This document shows positions 61,337 through 64,000 of a stretch of 64,000 nucleotides of DNA, one piece after another. The notes below the pieces were generated by a model that saw only the letters and a list, made by a program, of their open reading frames with translations, did no database searches and was not told the DNA's origin. Within the stretch, counting starts at the first letter, position 1; the number at the start of each line of letters is the position of its first letter. The translations under genes and the position numbers were made by a program. The DNA comes from Udeniomyces pyricola (lineage: Eukaryota > Basidiomycota > Tremellomycetes > Cystofilobasidiales > Mrakiaceae): assembly GCA_039545295.1 (NCBI GenBank), contig BCIK01000001.1, positions 682,001-746,000 of the forward strand. Direction: 5' to 3'.

Positions 61337-63992
61337 CTATACACCACCTCCGGGTCCACCCCTTCCACCACCTCTTCCACCCCTCCCACTTCCCCTCCCA
61401 CCTCCCCCCTTGGTCTCACCACCACCACCACCACCACCACCACCCGCTGCCGCTGCCGCCACTGCTTTCACTTGAACTTGCTGTGCCTGGAACGCCGCCT
61501 GTCTCTGCTGAGCATACGTCATCTTCAGAACCGACGCGGGACTCAACCCCGCGGGCAGAGGTTGAGGCTGAGAGGACGATTGGTGGGAGTGTTGACGAGG
61601 ATGAGACGGGTAAGGGGAGGAGGAGGAGGAGGGTGTGGGTGTGAGAGAAGAGTTGGTTGAATTGTGAGAAGGATGGGTAGCTTGAGAGTGTCGAGTAGGT
61701 GCGGTACCAGAGGATTGAGAGGGTCGGTCATTTCGAGGATGGGTCGGCGGTTGCTGTTGTTGTTGTTGTTGTTGATGTGGTTTAGCTTGTTGACGTTGTT
61801 GTTGTCCTTGCTGCGAACCTCCTCGAGAACCCCCACCTGAGGAGGCTTGACGGGAACTAGGGTTAGGTTTACTCGCGACAGTTCCCGAGTTTGGAGAAGG
61901 AACCGCAGAGTTAGATCTCGATGAATTTCGATTCATCGTCGGAGGAGGCAGAGTCAATTTCGATGATGGTAATGTTGTTGTTGATGATGATGATGATGAC
62001 GAGGCGCCGGGAGCTGTTGTGGTGCCGGGACCAGCACTCGGTCCTGCCAGAGGTGTCTCTCGCTTGAGAAGGGTCATCTTGACGGGGATTGGCGCAGTAG
62101 GTGCAGGGGAAGATGTTCCACTACCTCCTCCACTGTTACTTCCTCCACCTTCGCCTCCCTTCCTTTTTTCCCTTCGACGACTCCTCGCAGACTCTTTATT
62201 TTTGCCGTTAGCCTCCCCATTCCCACCCGCATCGCTTCTCTTGTTTCCTTCTGACGCCGTAGCTGAGCCACCACCACCACCACCACCGCTTTGCTGTCGC
62301 ATCGTGAGCGCCGCGGCCGCTTGCGCTTGAAGGGCATTCGTGTCAGGTGCCGACCGAGGCCGAGCGAGAGCCGAGCCCGTAGCAAGCTTCGATTTACTCC
62401 TGCTCGGTCTCTCTTTCTTCTCCTTGTCCTTGCCACTTCCACTAGCCGTCGAGCCTGGTCCTCCGGACGCAGTCGGGGTCGTTGCGCCAGACTTGTCCTT
62501 ATCCTTGGCTCCTTTGCCACGCGTCTTCTTTTTGGAACCAGAGGTGGTGTTTCCGGTGAGGTTAGAGGAGGATGAGCCGGAGGCAGCCGAGCCGAGCTGA
62601 TGAGGTGGTAGACCCCGTTGGGCCTGTTGCGATTTGAGGGCAGCGGCTTTGCGTGCTTTGAGATGCTCCAGGAGAGGCGTCAGTTTCGGGTTGACAGGTA
62701 CGGGAAGGGGAGCTGTTAGACATAACAAGGATGGACGCAGAGGACAGGATATAGGTTTCAATGCGGAGGATCAGGTCATATAGGGAACAAGTATGAAAGA
62801 TTCGACTGAGTGAGACAAAGAATCGATACGGACTGGGCAATGCAGTCAAGCCATCCTCATTCTTGATGGGTGTTTTGAGCGTCTCGAGGAAGGAGAGATA
62901 GTCGGGGTCTGTCACGGATGAGGAAGTAGCGTAGCAGACGGTGAAGGCAACATGGTTTGATGATAATGGTCAGGGTGAGTAAGCTGAAGATTGAATGCCA
63001 TCGCGGTGGAAAGAGGTAGACAAGGCGAGAGGAAGAAAGAGAGGAGAAACCTACCGTCATCGATAGTCCCGTGCTTCGGGTTTGGTCTTTTGCGGTCAAC
63101 TGGCACTTTTTGGTAAACGGCATACTCAACAACGGCAAAGGCCTCGTTGCCTATAAGGAAGGGTGTTTGATGAGCAAAATGGACACCCATAGGCCATAGT
63201 AAATGTAACGATCAGGAAGCAGATATGGACCCGTACCCTGCTTGTCCCGAAACATGTGCCCATCGTAAGCACGATGAAAGGCGATGAGAGTCTCAGATGA
63301 TTTGAAGAGGATGTAGGCACGCGAGAAAACGTTTTCTTTGTTCGCTCTGAGCAGGATATGGCGAGACAGAGGATTGAAGGGACAAGAGATGGCTGGGATA
63401 AGTCAGGGCAGGAGACAACGTGACCGCACGGCCGGTCAGGCAAGGAGAACGACGTCTGGGACACGGACGATTTGGCTAGCTTGCCTGGGTTGTAAACCTT
63501 CCACCCTGAGGTGTCAGGATTGACCCAAGGTTCGACCGACTTCCAAAAGATGTCTTCGGGTAGGTTGGGCGGCAGTCGACGGACGACAATCTTGAGCTTG
63601 GCGGGGGCATGGGTCGTGGAATGGGAAGCGTTGGCGGCCTTGCGAGCACGGGGTGGTTTGGACGTGTCGTTTTGGTGGACCCGTTTGGAAGCGTTGGAGG
63701 ATGGGTGGGAGGCAGGAGGAGGGACCATGGAGGCAGACGATGGATGGATGATGGATGTACTATGGCTGGTGGGTTGGGTGGCGACTGATGGATCGATCTG
63801 GACGGAATAATATGTAAGTAGGGAGTAGTGATGATGGATGAGGAGAGATAACGGATAACTTGGATGTGCGTGACGGGTGACGAGCGCATCGTGACATGTG
63901 ACATGTGACATGCGACATGTGACATGTGACATGCATCCCATCAAGAAGAGGCCGCCGCCGCAATCCATTCTTGTACTTACCCGACCCATCAT
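61337..63992 (-). CDS. UPF3: Nonsense-mediated mRNA decay factor Upf3
   Basis: Upf3 binds Upf2 and links the exon-junction complex or terminating ribosome to Upf1 during nonsense-mediated decay. The firm exons are 63797-63469, 63346-63237, 63150-63055, 62908-62834 and 62712-61337. A 12-nt first exon (63992-63981, ATGATGGGTCGG, donor GTAAGT) joins in phase and gives 665 residues; starting at ATG 63728 gives 638. The RNP-fold Upf3 domain is clear: KLKIVVRRLPPNLPEDIFW, NKENVFSRAYILFKSS, YDGHMFRDKQGNEAFAVVEY, YQKVPVDRKRPNPKHGTIDD and DPDYLSFLETLK. The remaining 460 residues are low complexity: basic Ser/Gly/Lys blocks, poly-Gln, Pro/Ser, and a Gly-rich end with RGG-type repeats (GGRGSGRGGRGGGRGGPGGG). 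Two introns begin GTCCGT. The right edge of the window lies 8 bases beyond the start. Confidence 0.9.
63894..63937. repeat. TGACATG heptamer tandem repeat
   Basis: About six copies of the 7-mer TGACATG (one variant TGACATGC and one GCGACATG) lie in the putative first intron or 5' leader of UPF3. Confidence 0.85.
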
Positions 63993-64000
63993 TGCTGCTT

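Noticed and set aside
63894..63937. CRISPR-like array
   Set aside because: The repeats are 7-mers without spacers, and the genome is eukaryotic.

Overview
The window is nuclear DNA from a fungus, most likely a basidiomycete yeast. Genes are densely packed on both strands and most are split by many short introns of about 45-250 nt. Several predicted proteins have basidiomycete architectures: a Ste50/Ubc2 adaptor with two C-terminal SH3 domains, and an intersectin-like protein with EH, SH3, DH and PH domains. Placing it near the Tremellomycetes is an inference from this gene content, not something the DNA proves. I see no bacterial, viral or transposon genes, no CRISPR array, and no tRNA or rRNA that I can support.

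I reconstructed 21 protein-coding genes by joining exons by hand. For the 20 genes other than the one cut by the left edge, the joined exons sum to a multiple of three. From left to right they are: a partial membrane protein (+); a WRN-type 3'-5' exonuclease (-); GDP-mannose 4,6-dehydratase (+); the ribosome-biogenesis WD protein Ipi3 (-); the MAPK adaptor Ubc2/Ste50 (+); a multi-pass membrane protein (-); mitochondrial BolA-like Bol3 (+); a SET-domain protein (-); an amino-acid-permease-like protein (+); the U5 snRNP thioredoxin-fold protein Dim1 (-); tRNA-His guanylyltransferase Thg1 (+); cytochrome oxidase copper chaperone Cox11 (+); the Cin1/intersectin-like scaffold (-); a C2H2 zinc-finger protein (-); a CPA2 cation/proton antiporter (-); a coiled-coil protein of unknown function (+); a conserved protein with a Q/P-rich tail (+); an SLC35C2-like transporter (+); kinetochore Spc24 (-); a citrate-synthase-family enzyme (+); and the nonsense-mediated-decay factor Upf3 (-).

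These genes do not form a pathway cluster. They are ordinary housekeeping and signalling genes, often in divergent pairs (for example DIM1/THG1, IPI3/UBC2, SPC24/citrate synthase) or convergent pairs (GMD/IPI3, BOL3/SET, COX11/CIN1). Two loose themes recur. One is endocytosis and cell signalling (CIN1, UBC2). The other is nucleotide-sugar metabolism and transport (GMD and the SLC35C2-like gene), but those two lie about 45 kb apart.

I did not find a convincing undescribed system. The most unusual things are at the level of gene structure. There are many microexons of 8-25 nt, most strikingly in DIM1. A recurrent 5' splice site, GTTCGT, is used in at least twelve introns. Long G/C homopolymers are confined to introns and spacers, and two of them contain the only N bases. 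An imperfect inverted repeat of about 110 bp lies in the spacer at 49.6 kb.
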